From CAXBID01 sp049791475 (lineage in GTDB: Bacteria; Bacteroidota; Bacteroidia; Flavobacteriales; Flavobacteriaceae): a stretch of DNA of 5,777 bases. Positions within the stretch are counted from its first letter, which is position 1; each line of letters opens with the position of its first letter. Under the pieces are notes generated by a model. The model worked only from the letters and a program-made list of their open reading frames with translations. It did not search any database and was not told where the DNA came from. The translations under genes were made by a program, and so were the position numbers. Where the stretch lies: assembly GCA_049791475.1 (NCBI GenBank), contig JBAQZZ010000235.1, positions 1 to 5,777 of the forward strand, given 5' to 3'. This document shows, piece by piece, positions 1 to 5,529 of this stretch.

Positions 1-74
1 AAAGGGTTTGTTTCACCAGGTAAAACCATATCAGTCATAATGGTTTTAGATTGTTCAGGGGTTTTCGCTTGCAT
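1..74 (-). pseudogene. 5' end of acyl-CoA thioesterase gene (repeat copy)
   Basis: The reverse strand from the ATG at 74-72 encodes the first 24 or so residues of the same acyl-CoA thioesterase that starts at 5724 (MQAKTPEQSKTIMTD, then a loop leading to TNP). It runs off the left end of the window. Because it lies wholly in the terminal repeat, it is almost certainly the same gene as the copy at 5395-5724 rather than a second locus. On the closed circle this gene is divergent from the HlyD gene, with a 271-bp spacer (75-345) between the two start codons. Confidence 0.8.
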
Positions 75-96
75 ACAAATAGTTTTTTTGATGCGG

Positions 97-104
97 CAAA
101 GGTA
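97..104 (-). promoter_or_regulatory. Bacteroidetes -7 element for the thioesterase gene
   Basis: The reverse strand reads TACCTTTG, a full match to the Bacteroidetes housekeeping -7 consensus TAnnTTTG. It ends 22 bases before the thioesterase ATG (74-72), which would give a short leader of about 15 bases. I see no TTG at the usual -33 distance, so support rests on the -7 element and its position. The same site occurs at 5747-5754 in the right-hand repeat copy. Confidence 0.5.
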
Positions 105-193
105 AAACGATTTTAGGGTTTAGTGTATATTTAATTAAGTGAAAAAGTGAACTAAACTTAGTGGATTTTAGTTGTTTTACGGTTTTTCCACAG

Positions 194-335
194 CAATAGT
201 TTGCAAAAAGTAAGAAATACACTAAATAACCAGAAAAAAAAGTTGCACAAATTGTTTTTTTTTTCATATTTGAATGTTCAATCGAATATTTTTAATCTCC
301 CTAATTAAGAATTCATGGTATAAACAATAGTTTGC
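194..335 (+). repeat. Short direct repeat CAATAGTTTGC (194-204 and 325-335)
   Basis: The 11-mer CAATAGTTTGC occurs at 194-204 and again at 325-335 in the divergent spacer upstream of the HlyD gene, with starts 131 bases apart. The second copy ends 10 bases before the HlyD ATG. It could be a regulator site, or chance in AT-rich DNA. The bases are seen directly and the role is unknown. Confidence 0.35.
243..272 (+). promoter_or_regulatory. Candidate promoter of the HlyD gene
   Basis: TTG at 243-245 is followed after exactly 19 bases by CATATTTG at 265-272. This matches the Bacteroidetes arrangement of TTG at -33 and TAnnTTTG at -7, with one mismatch (C for T in the first base of the -7 box). 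Transcription would begin near 279 and leave a leader of about 67 bases before the HlyD ATG at 346. It is the best candidate in the divergent spacer. A poly-T tract fills the spacer between the two elements. Confidence 0.45.
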
Positions 336-345
336 CTACTTATAA

Positions 346-1512
346 ATGAAACAAATATTTCCTAAAGAGATTATTGATAGTACTGTGGAAGTACATCAAT
401 TTAAGCACACTACAAAAAGCAAAATAATATATAGTATCATATTATTATCAATTCTTATCATCCTTGTTTTACTACCATTTATTAAAGTAGATATTTATAC
501 CTCTGCTAGAGGCATCATAAAACCAGATAAAGAACGCCTATCAATAACGTCTTTAAATTCTGGGAAAGTTTTAAAAAAAAATATTAAAAATAATGCTTTA
601 GTACATAAAGGCGATACATTATTAGTTTTAGACAATACCATTATAAATGAAAAGTTAAAACTATCATCGCAACAAATAGCCGATATACGGTTTTTTATTG
701 AAGATTTGACTTATTTAGTAAATACAAAACATGCTCAGATATCTAAAATACAATCTCCAAAATATAAAAAAGACTATTTATTGTATCAACAAAAGATGCA
801 TGAGTTACAAACGCGATTTAAAAAATTAAAACAAGATTTTGAGAGAAGTATTTTACTATATAAAAAAGGTGTGATTGCCAAAGTGGAATTTGAAAACACA
901 AAATTTGAATACAATTTAGCAATTAGTAGCATAAACCAATTAAAACAGCAGCAGTTAAATACATGGCAAGCTAGCCTTACCGAATATGAAAATAGCTTAT
1001 TAGAGTTAGAAAGTGCTAACTATCAATTGCAAGATAATAAATCGCAATTTATTATTACTGCACCCATAAAAGGTACTTTAATTAGTTTAAAAAGTATTGA
1101 GATCGGCAGTTTTTTAAGTTCTGGACAACCTTTTGGGGAGATTTCTCCAGACACTAATTTATTGGTAGAATGTTATATAAGTCCTCAAGATATTGGGTTG
1201 TTAAAATTAAATAATGCCGCTAATTTTCAAATAGATGCTTTTAATTATAACCAATGGGGATTAGCAAGTGGTAAAATTATTGATATTGGAAAAGATATTG
1301 AATTTATTGATAACACATCGGTATTTAAAATACAATGCCATATAAACCAAACGCAATTAATATTAAAAAACGGTTTTATTGGAAAACTTAAAAAAGGCAT
1401 GACCCTTAATGCACAATTTAAATTGACAGAACGTACCCTTTTTGATTTGTTATATGATAAAGTTGACGATTGGGTAAACCCAAGTCAAAAAAGAACAGCA
1501 AGTGTTAATTAA
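346..1512 (+). CDS. HlyD-family secretion membrane-fusion protein (peptide exporter adaptor)
   Basis: This is a 388-residue periplasmic adaptor that bridges an inner-membrane ABC exporter to an outer-membrane channel, a normal length for the HlyD family. A cytoplasmic N-terminus (1-26) is followed by one TM helix at about 27-47. The first half of a lipoyl/barrel-sandwich domain lies at about 52-97 (SGKVLKKNIKNNALVHKGD). A long Q/L/K/E-rich coiled-coil hairpin spans about 100-230. The second lipoyl half, ITAPIKGTLISL, starts near 237, and a beta-barrel-like C-terminal region runs to 388. The start fits flavobacterial relatives, which open with a MKQIFP-type sequence, and no Shine-Dalgarno is present, as is common in this group. 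Its ABC partner is the C39 transporter at 3155. The two are separated by the peptide locus, so it is probably transcribed from its own promoter near 243-272. No TolC-like gene is in the window. Confidence 0.9.
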   Translation: MKQIFPKEIIDSTVEVHQFKHTTKSKIIYSIILLSILIILVLLPFIKVDIYTSARGIIKPDKERLSITSLNSGKVLKKNIKNNALVHKGDTLLVLDNTIINEKLKLSSQQIADIRFFIEDLTYLVNTKHAQISKIQSPKYKKDYLLYQQKMHELQTRFKKLKQDFERSILLYKKGVIAKVEFENTKFEYNLAISSINQLKQQQLNTWQASLTEYENSLLELESANYQLQDNKSQFIITAPIKGTLISLKSIEIGSFLSSGQPFGEISPDTNLLVECYISPQDIGLLKLNNAANFQIDAFNYNQWGLASGKIIDIGKDIEFIDNTSVFKIQCHINQTQLILKNGFIGKLKKGMTLNAQFKLTERTLFDLLYDKVDDWVNPSQKRTASVN

Positions 1513-1520
1513 AATAAATT

Positions 1521-1545
1521 GTCACACTAAGCGCAGTCGAAGTGT
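1521..1545. repeat. Flavobacterial interspersed intergenic repeat (hairpin)
   Basis: The segment contains a near-match to a short sequence family that I recall as dispersed in intergenic regions of many Flavobacteriaceae (core form CACTGAGCGCAGTCGAAGTG; here CACTAAGCGCAGTCGAAGTG). ACACT (1524-1528) and AGTGT (1541-1545) can pair around a 12-base loop. It sits 9 bases after the HlyD stop. It could act as a weak terminator or mRNA-stabilising hairpin, but no T-run follows, so I call only the repeat. Confidence 0.5.
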
Positions 1546-1591
1546 ATACCATGTACTAATAAAATATAAAGTTTAATTATAAATCAAATTA

Positions 1592-1604
1592 TCTCCTTAG
1601 GAGA
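1592..1604. other. Small perfect palindrome upstream of the HTH gene
   Basis: TCTCCT (1592-1597) and AGGAGA (1599-1604) are perfect inverted arms around a single T. The palindrome lies 24-36 bases upstream of the HTH start. The loop is too small for a tight RNA hairpin, so a protein-binding operator, possibly autoregulatory, is one reading. A chance palindrome of this size is also plausible. Confidence 0.3.
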
Positions 1605-1627
1605 GCTATCTGAAATACAGAGAGGAT

Positions 1628-1990
1628 ATGAAAACCTTAAAAAATCTAGAACGCCTACAACAAATACACCAACGTATCGCGCAAGAAAACACAGGAACCC
1701 CAAAAGAGTTAGCAAATTTTATGAACATCAGTGAACGCTCGATTTACAAACTTATAGAACAATTAAAAGACTTAACAGCACCTATTTGTTACAACCGTAT
1801 GAGTAATACCTATTATTATAATGGCGATTTTGAACTAAAAATAAATATTTCGGTAACTGCTTTAAGTAATAATGAAATAATAGAATTATTTGGTGGAAGT
1901 TATTTTTTAAATAAAAATACTTTACTGCAAGGTTTATGCAGTGAACACAATTACATTAGTAATATCAAAACAAAATACTGGACGCAGTAA
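1628..1990 (+). CDS. Small HTH-domain protein of Bacteroidetes peptide-export clusters
   Basis: This is a 120-residue protein with an N-terminal winged-helix HTH of the HTH_11/DeoR-like kind at about 5-65. LERLQQIHQRIAQ forms helix 1, GTPKELANFMNISERSIYKL (23-42) is the helix-turn-helix, and APICYNRMSNTYYY forms the beta wing. The remainder (about 66-120) is a short tail without a recognisable ligand domain, so it is not a full WYL regulator. Proteins of this shape commonly sit beside double-glycine peptides and C39 exporters in Bacteroidetes, which suggests local control of peptide expression, though no target is known. A purine-rich AGAGAGGAT directly precedes the ATG but ends too close to be an ideal Shine-Dalgarno. 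A probable peptide promoter starts 20 bases after its stop. HTH identity is fairly secure; the regulatory target is inferred. Confidence 0.8.
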   Translation: MKTLKNLERLQQIHQRIAQENTGTPKELANFMNISERSIYKLIEQLKDLTAPICYNRMSNTYYYNGDFELKINISVTALSNNEIIELFGGSYFLNKNTLLQGLCSEHNYISNIKTKYWTQ

Positions 1991-2009
1991 GGTTATACGT
2001 AGCCGTTTT

Positions 2010-2017
2010 TAGTTTTG
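2010..2017 (+). promoter_or_regulatory. Bacteroidetes -7 element for peptide A
   Basis: TAGTTTTG matches TAnnTTTG in full. It lies 36 bases before the ATG of peptide A and 19 bases after the HTH stop, which predicts a start near 2024 and a leader of about 30 bases. No clear TTG is present at the -33 distance (the bases there read GGTTATA). The position suggests that the peptides are transcribed apart from the HTH gene. Confidence 0.5.
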
Positions 2018-2053
2018 AAAAAACAAATGTTTAACAATTAAAATTTTATTTTT

Positions 2054-2248
2054 ATGAAAAATTTAGAAAATTTTGGTGTTCAGGAGTTGGATGCTAAGGA
2101 GGTTATAGTCATCGAAGGTGGAATCAGAGGAGGAGGAAGTCCATGGGGATATGTTTTCGCTGGTTTATTGTGGATAGCATCAGAATGGGATGATATTTCT
2201 GCTGGCTTTTCAGACGGGGTAAGCGGAAAAGAATATAATTACAATTAA
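2054..2248 (+). CDS. Double-glycine-leader bacteriocin-like precursor peptide A
   Basis: This is a 64-residue secreted peptide precursor. Residues 1-23 form a leader (MKNLENFGVQELDAKEV through IEGG) with the regularly spaced hydrophobic and acidic residues, and terminal Gly-Gly, that C39 peptidases recognise. Cleavage after G23 would release a 41-residue core. The core is rich in Gly and Trp, has no cysteine, contains two GxxxG motifs (G28-G32 and G51-G55) and a hydrophobic stretch at about 33-43, and ends in an Asn/Tyr tail. Such traits recall class IIb bacteriocins, but no close relative of the core is recognised and antibacterial activity is inference. It has its own candidate promoter at 2010, and its stop codon directly abuts a tiny membrane ORF. 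The start has no Shine-Dalgarno, only an A/T-rich stretch. A signalling-peptide role is the main alternative. Confidence 0.82.
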   Translation: MKNLENFGVQELDAKEVIVIEGGIRGGGSPWGYVFAGLLWIASEWDDISAGFSDGVSGKEYNYN

Positions 2249-2362
2249 ATGACTGAAGGAAAATATAGATTTAGTAGGAATGATTGTTTTTTATTTTTAT
2301 TCATAATATTTCTATTTCTAATTTTGTCAAATTTTGACAAAATCGCGATTTTTTTAACATAA
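2249..2362 (+). CDS. Candidate 37-residue single-TM peptide (possible immunity protein)
   Basis: The ATG follows the stop of peptide A with no gap (TAAATG), a layout that favours translational coupling. The 37 residues begin MTEGKYRFSRND, continue with one hydrophobic helix at about 13-27 (CFLFLFIIFLFLILS), and end NFDKIAIFLT. The N-terminal Lys/Arg residues predict an N-in, single-span inner-membrane peptide. Small hydrophobic proteins just downstream of a bacteriocin gene often confer self-protection, so immunity to peptide A is the natural hypothesis. Against this, the ORF is short, the DNA is T-rich (which yields hydrophobic codons by chance), and no family is recognised. Its 3' part overlaps two palindromes, which may be the true function of this stretch. 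Confidence 0.4.
   Translation: MTEGKYRFSRNDCFLFLFIIFLFLILSNFDKIAIFLT
2321..2352. promoter_or_regulatory. Two overlapping perfect palindromes between peptides A and B
   Basis: ATTTTGTCAAA (2321-2331) and TTTGACAAAAT (2333-2343) are perfect 11-base inverted arms around one T. Overlapping the right arm is a second perfect palindrome, AAAATCGCGATTTT (2339-2352), followed by further Ts to 2355. As RNA this could be a weak AT-rich hairpin followed by U residues, that is, a leaky terminator. As DNA it resembles a dyad operator, for which the HTH protein would be a candidate binder. The end lies 28 bases before the peptide B start. The symmetry is seen; the role is inferred. Confidence 0.5.
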
Positions 2363-2380
2363 ATCTTAAACAATTAAATA

Positions 2381-2548
2381 ATGTATTTAGAAGAATTAAA
2401 TAAGCACGAATTAACAGAAGTTAATGGAGGACTAGATGAACCAGCCTACGGTTTAGGCTATTACATAGGTAAAGGGCTGCATGAGATGAACCTAGCGCTA
2501 GGAGACTTGTTTTTTGGAAGCGGATGGGGTTTTTATGTAAAAAAGTAA
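2381..2548 (+). CDS. Double-glycine-leader bacteriocin-like precursor peptide B
   Basis: This is a 55-residue precursor with a compact 17-residue leader, MYLEELNKHELTEVNGG. It shows the classic pattern of hydrophobic residues (L3, L6, L11, V14), acidic E-L and terminal Gly-Gly that C39 peptidases cut. The predicted core is 38 residues, has no cysteine, is Gly/aromatic rich, holds GxxxG motifs at G26-G30 (GYYIG) and G46-G50 (GSGWG), and ends in Lys-Lys. Together with peptide A it could form a two-peptide (class IIb-like) bacteriocin. The leaders of A and B differ in length and wording, so they are not a recent duplication. No Shine-Dalgarno or clear promoter of its own is seen, so it may be transcribed with peptide A. 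A strong terminator follows 23 bases after its stop. Precursor status is well supported by the leader; activity is inferred. Confidence 0.78.
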   Translation: MYLEELNKHELTEVNGGLDEPAYGLGYYIGKGLHEMNLALGDLFFGSGWGFYVKK

Positions 2549-2571
2549 TAATATTTTTATATTTAATGATT

Positions 2572-2601
2572 GATAGAGGGCTGATAAGCCCTCTATCTCT
2601 T
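2572..2601 (+). terminator. Intrinsic terminator after peptide B
   Basis: GATAGAGGGCT (2572-2582) and AGCCCTCTATC (2587-2597) form a perfect 11-bp stem with a GATA tetraloop, followed by TCTTTAGTT. The stem holds a GGGC/GCCC block and is the most stable hairpin in the window. The U-rich tail is short and mixed, so some readthrough into the CPBP gene, whose ATG lies 17 bases after the stem, is plausible. Confidence 0.78.
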
Positions 2602-2614
2602 TAGTTACAAAAAA

Positions 2615-3079
2615 ATGAAATATTATTTTTTAAATTTCTGCTTTCTATTTTCAGTTTTACTTTTTATCGATTTTGGGTTAAGTCCGATTTGGGATTTTTT
2701 AAATAATGTACTAGAAATTACACCAATTAATTATTTTGGAAATGAAAAAAGCATATCCTTTTTAATTTCAATCATTATTATTGCTCCTTTAGTAGAAACA
2801 TCTATTTTTCAGCTTTTAATAAAATACTTATTAGATTTAACCTTTTTGAAGTTCACTAAAAATAAAACAATATATTATTCTTCTGTTTCTGGTATTCTTT
2901 TTGGTTTAACGCATATTTACTCATTAGTTCATATTTTAAAAGCTTGTTTTGGTGGTTTCTTTTTTATGTTTTTCTTTTTAAAAGTGTTAAATAACAAGGA
3001 TAGAACAAATACTTTTCTTTTTGTAACAATTACACATGCTATTTGGAATTTGTTTGTTTGGTTTTACAGAAATATTTAG
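2615..3079 (+). CDS. CPBP/Abi-type intramembrane protein, likely peptide immunity
   Basis: This is a 154-residue, strongly hydrophobic protein with about four membrane segments. It carries recognisable CPBP (glutamic intramembrane protease) motifs. Motif 1 is APLVETSIFQ with E61, where the usual EExxxR is replaced by ETxxxQ; motif 2 is FGLTH (F96 to H100); motif 3 is HAIWN (H141 to N145). The catalytic Glu and both His are present, while the second Glu and the Arg are replaced, a variant I recall from small Bacteroidetes CPBP proteins. The length is short compared with the usual 200 or more residues, so it is close to the core domain only. Family members next to bacteriocin genes are known or proposed immunity proteins (for example SkkI in lactobacilli), and its place between peptides and exporter supports that role here. 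The start lies after A-rich sequence without Shine-Dalgarno. Protease activity is uncertain. Confidence 0.75.
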   Translation: MKYYFLNFCFLFSVLLFIDFGLSPIWDFLNNVLEITPINYFGNEKSISFLISIIIIAPLVETSIFQLLIKYLLDLTFLKFTKNKTIYYSSVSGILFGLTHIYSLVHILKACFGGFFFMFFFLKVLNNKDRTNTFLFVTITHAIWNLFVWFYRNI

Positions 3080-3099
3080 ATATAATAATTCACTTATTT

Positions 3100-3124
3100 T
3101 TTACTGCAAACTTTTTGCAGTAAA
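3100..3124. other. Perfect hairpin between CPBP and exporter genes
   Basis: TTTACTGCAAA (3100-3110) and TTTGCAGTAAA (3114-3124) are perfect 11-base arms with a CTT loop. They lie 20 bases after the CPBP stop and 30 bases before the exporter ATG. No T-run follows the stem on the plus strand, so it is a poor classical terminator. It could be an mRNA-processing or stability hairpin, an attenuator, or an operator. A TAATATTG at 3131-3138 (one mismatch to TAnnTTTG) lies just after it, but lacks a -33 partner. Confidence 0.5.
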
Positions 3125-3154
3125 CTCTTCTAATATTGTCATAGAAATTAAATT

Positions 3155-5311
3155 ATGGCAAAAGTCACAATAAAACAACACGATATAACAGACTGTGGAG
3201 CAGCTTGTTTAGCATCTATAGCGGCACATTACAATTTACAAATACCCATTGCGCGTATACGTCAATACGCAGGCACCGATAAAAAAGGCACTAATGTTTT
3301 AGGTGTTATTGAAGCTGCACAAAAATTGGGTTTTGAAGCGAAAGGCGTACGTGGAGATTTTGAAAGTTTGTTTAAAATACCAAAACCTGCCATTGCCCAC
3401 ATTATAGTTAAAGAACGTTTGCATCATTATGTGGTTATTTATGAGGTTACTAAAACCCATATAACCATTATGGATCCTGGGAACGGAAAACTACATAAAA
3501 AAACCCATGAGGAATTTACCAAAGAGTGGACAGGCGTTTTAGTATTATTAACGCCCCAAGAGGATTTTGTTGCTGGAAACGAAAAAGTATCTATTTATAA
3601 ACGTTTTTGGTTTTTATTAAAGCCGCACAAGTTTGTTTTAATACAAGCATTAATTGGTGCTGTTGTTTATACATTATTAGGGTTTTCAATGTCTATTTAC
3701 ATACAAAAATTAACCGATTTTGTTTTAGTTGGTGGTAATACTCGATTATTAAATCTATTAAGTATTATAATGGTTTGTCTTTTAGTTTTACAAATCGTAA
3801 TTGGGATTTTTAAAGATGTTTTTTTAATAAAATCGGGTCAACAAATTGATGCACGACTTATATTAGGGTACTACAAACATTTACTTAAACTACCACAACA
3901 GTTTTTTGATACCATGCGAGTGGGTGAAATTATCTCTCGTATTAATGATGCTGTTAAAATACGCACCTTTATTAATGGAGTTTCACTAAGCTTAACGGTT
4001 AATTTCTTGATTCTAATCTTTTCGTTTTTCTTAATGTTTTTCTATTATTGGAAACTAGCCTTAATTATGTTATTAGTTATTCCATTATATACACTCATCT
4101 ATTTTATTACTAATAGGCTCAACAAAAAAACAGAGCGTACCATTATGGAACGTAGTGCCGATTTAGAAAGTCAGTTGGTAGAATCATTAAACTCTGTGGG
4201 GACTATAAAGCGTTTTGGTTTAGAAAGCTTTGCTAACATTAAAACAGAAACACGATTTATAAGTTTGCTAAATATAGGTTATAAATCGGCTTTAAATTCT
4301 ATATTTTCTGGAACGAGTTCAACCTTTATTGCACAACTGTTTACTATTATACTGTTGTGGAGCGGTTCTTATTTTGTTATAGAAAGAGAAATAACAGCAG
4401 GAGAACTCTTGTCTTTTTATGCTATTGTCGGCTATTTCACAGGGCCAGTGGCTAGTTTAATTGGTGCTAATAAACAAATACAAAATGCCTTAATTGCCGC
4501 AGACAGATTATTCGAAATTATGGATTTAGAACGTGAAGAATCCGAAAACAAAATCATACTTAAAAAAGAAAAGATAGGTGATATTAATTTTAAACATGTA
4601 AAGTTTAGATATGGCACACGAGTAGAAGTTTTTAAAGATTTTAATCTCACAATTCCTAAAGGAAAAATTACGGCTATTGTTGGAGAAAGTGGTTCGGGTA
4701 AATCTACATTAATGTCATTATTGCAAAATATTTATCCCATACAAAAAGGGCAAATTAGCATAGGGGATTTAGACTTGAATTATATTGATACTGAAAGTCT
4801 TCGAGAAATAGTAAGCGTAGTACCCCAAAAAATAGATTTATTTGCTGGAAATGTTATTGAAAATATTGCAGTTGGAGAATTTGTTCCAAACATGGAAAAA
4901 ATAATAGGCATCTGCAAGTCTATAGGTATTTTAGAGTTTATAGAAACCTTACCAAATGGATTTGGAACGTATTTAGGAGAAAATGGAGCTTCGCTTTCTG
5001 GCGGACAAAAACAACGTATTGCTATAGCAAGAGCGTTATATAAAGAACCTGAAATATTGGTTTTAGACGAAGCAACCTCTTCATTAGATAGTAAATCTGA
5101 AAATTATATTCAAAGAACAATAAGCAATTTACGAGAAAAAGAAAAAACAATTATAGTTATTGCACATCGATTAAGTACCGTTATAAATGCAGATTTAATT
5201 GTTGTATTAGATAAAGGTAAAGTACTTGAAAAAGGAACACATCAAGACTTATATGCTAAAAAAGAACAGTATTATAGTCTTTGGCAGCAACAAATGCCAG
5301 TTTTAAGTTAA
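3155..5311 (+). CDS. C39-peptidase bacteriocin ABC exporter (leader-cleaving transporter)
   Basis: This is a 718-residue inner-membrane half-transporter that acts as a dimer, cleaves double-glycine leaders on the cytoplasmic side and exports the core peptide with ATP. The peptidase C39 domain (about 1-135) has oxyanion Q8, catalytic C14 in DITDCGAACL, H91 in HHYVV and D107 in MDPG, so it looks active. This separates it from the HlyB type, whose domain lacks the Cys. The exporter TM domain spans about 158-440. The ATPase domain shows Walker A GESGSGKST (510-518, K516), Q-loop Q558, signature LSGGQ (614-618), Walker B LVLDE (D638, E639) and H-loop H671. All parts are intact and the length is typical. 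Substrates are most likely peptides A and B, with the HlyD protein at 346 as adaptor. It ends one base before the stop of the convergent SPOR fragment. Confidence 0.95.
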   Translation: MAKVTIKQHDITDCGAACLASIAAHYNLQIPIARIRQYAGTDKKGTNVLGVIEAAQKLGFEAKGVRGDFESLFKIPKPAIAHIIVKERLHHYVVIYEVTKTHITIMDPGNGKLHKKTHEEFTKEWTGVLVLLTPQEDFVAGNEKVSIYKRFWFLLKPHKFVLIQALIGAVVYTLLGFSMSIYIQKLTDFVLVGGNTRLLNLLSIIMVCLLVLQIVIGIFKDVFLIKSGQQIDARLILGYYKHLLKLPQQFFDTMRVGEIISRINDAVKIRTFINGVSLSLTVNFLILIFSFFLMFFYYWKLALIMLLVIPLYTLIYFITNRLNKKTERTIMERSADLESQLVESLNSVGTIKRFGLESFANIKTETRFISLLNIGYKSALNSIFSGTSSTFIAQLFTIILLWSGSYFVIEREITAGELLSFYAIVGYFTGPVASLIGANKQIQNALIAADRLFEIMDLEREESENKIILKKEKIGDINFKHVKFRYGTRVEVFKDFNLTIPKGKITAIVGESGSGKSTLMSLLQNIYPIQKGQISIGDLDLNYIDTESLREIVSVVPQKIDLFAGNVIENIAVGEFVPNMEKIIGICKSIGILEFIETLPNGFGTYLGENGASLSGGQKQRIAIARALYKEPEILVLDEATSSLDSKSENYIQRTISNLREKEKTIIVIAHRLSTVINADLIVVLDKGKVLEKGTHQDLYAKKEQYYSLWQQQMPVLS

Positions 5312-5312
5312 A

Positions 5313-5529
5313 CTAATCTAGTTTTTTAACCAATATCCAAGCGTCTTTGTTGTGTGTTAATCGAATCTCACAAATAGCTTTTAAGGCATCTTTACTAGTT
5401 TCGTAACTGCCATAAATAACTTGATGTAAACCATAATTTATTAACACCAATTTTTCTGGCATTAAAACGATCAGCTTTAAGTTGCTTTATTCTTTTATCA
5501 GAGTTTTCTTCAATTCTAAAAACGCCAGC
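5313..5529 (-). pseudogene. 3' fragment of a SPOR-domain protein gene, with frameshift
   Basis: On the reverse strand, sequence continuous with the thioesterase fragment turns into a SPOR (sporulation-related, peptidoglycan-binding) domain: AGVFRIEENSDKRIKQLK, then FNARKIGVNK. At about 5434-5440 one extra base shifts the frame. The next frame continues the same domain (YGLHQVIYGSYETSKDALK, then IRLTHNKDAWILVKKLD) to a TAG at 5315-5313. The ending DAWxLVKxL is typical of the C-terminus of Bacteroidetes SPOR proteins, including the HU-CCDC81/SPOR type. Only the last 70 or so residues are present, and the N-terminal HU-like and TM parts are absent. The stop is one base from that of the exporter, so the genes converge. 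The frameshift could be a real mutation or a base error. Confidence 0.8.

Larger units (their letters stand above)
1..127. repeat. Terminal direct repeat, left copy (circular closure)
   Basis: Bases 1-127 are identical to bases 5651-5777 (offset 5650). The identity stops exactly at the window end. An exact 127-base end overlap is what a de Bruijn assembler run at k=127 leaves on a circular or self-looping contig, so the unit is most simply read as 5650 bp. A genuine 127-bp duplication cannot be excluded from this sequence alone. Confidence 0.9.

Noticed and set aside
55..267. Minus-strand 70-codon ORF with a hydrophobic N-terminal stretch and a Cys-Cys, lipoprotein-like
   Set aside because: It runs through the thioesterase promoter element and overlaps its start codon, the second half has no protein-like pattern, and its start lies in the poly-T tract of the HlyD promoter region. 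It is probably a chance frame.
2334..2359. TTGACA at 2334-2339 with TAACAT about 15 bases downstream, as a sigma70-type promoter for peptide B
   Set aside because: Bacteroidetes housekeeping sigma factor does not use the TTGACA/TATAAT pattern, and the hexamer is explained by the palindrome arm.
2558..2565. TATATTTA as a promoter -7 box for the CPBP gene
   Set aside because: It lacks the final G of TAnnTTTG, has no TTG at the -33 distance, and would place the transcript start at the terminator stem.
2567..2605. 12-codon ORF starting at the ATG after peptide B
   Set aside because: It consists almost entirely of the terminator hairpin.
4432..4650. Minus-strand 72-codon ORF
   Set aside because: It lies wholly inside the exporter gene, opposite conserved transporter sequence, and is a shadow frame.
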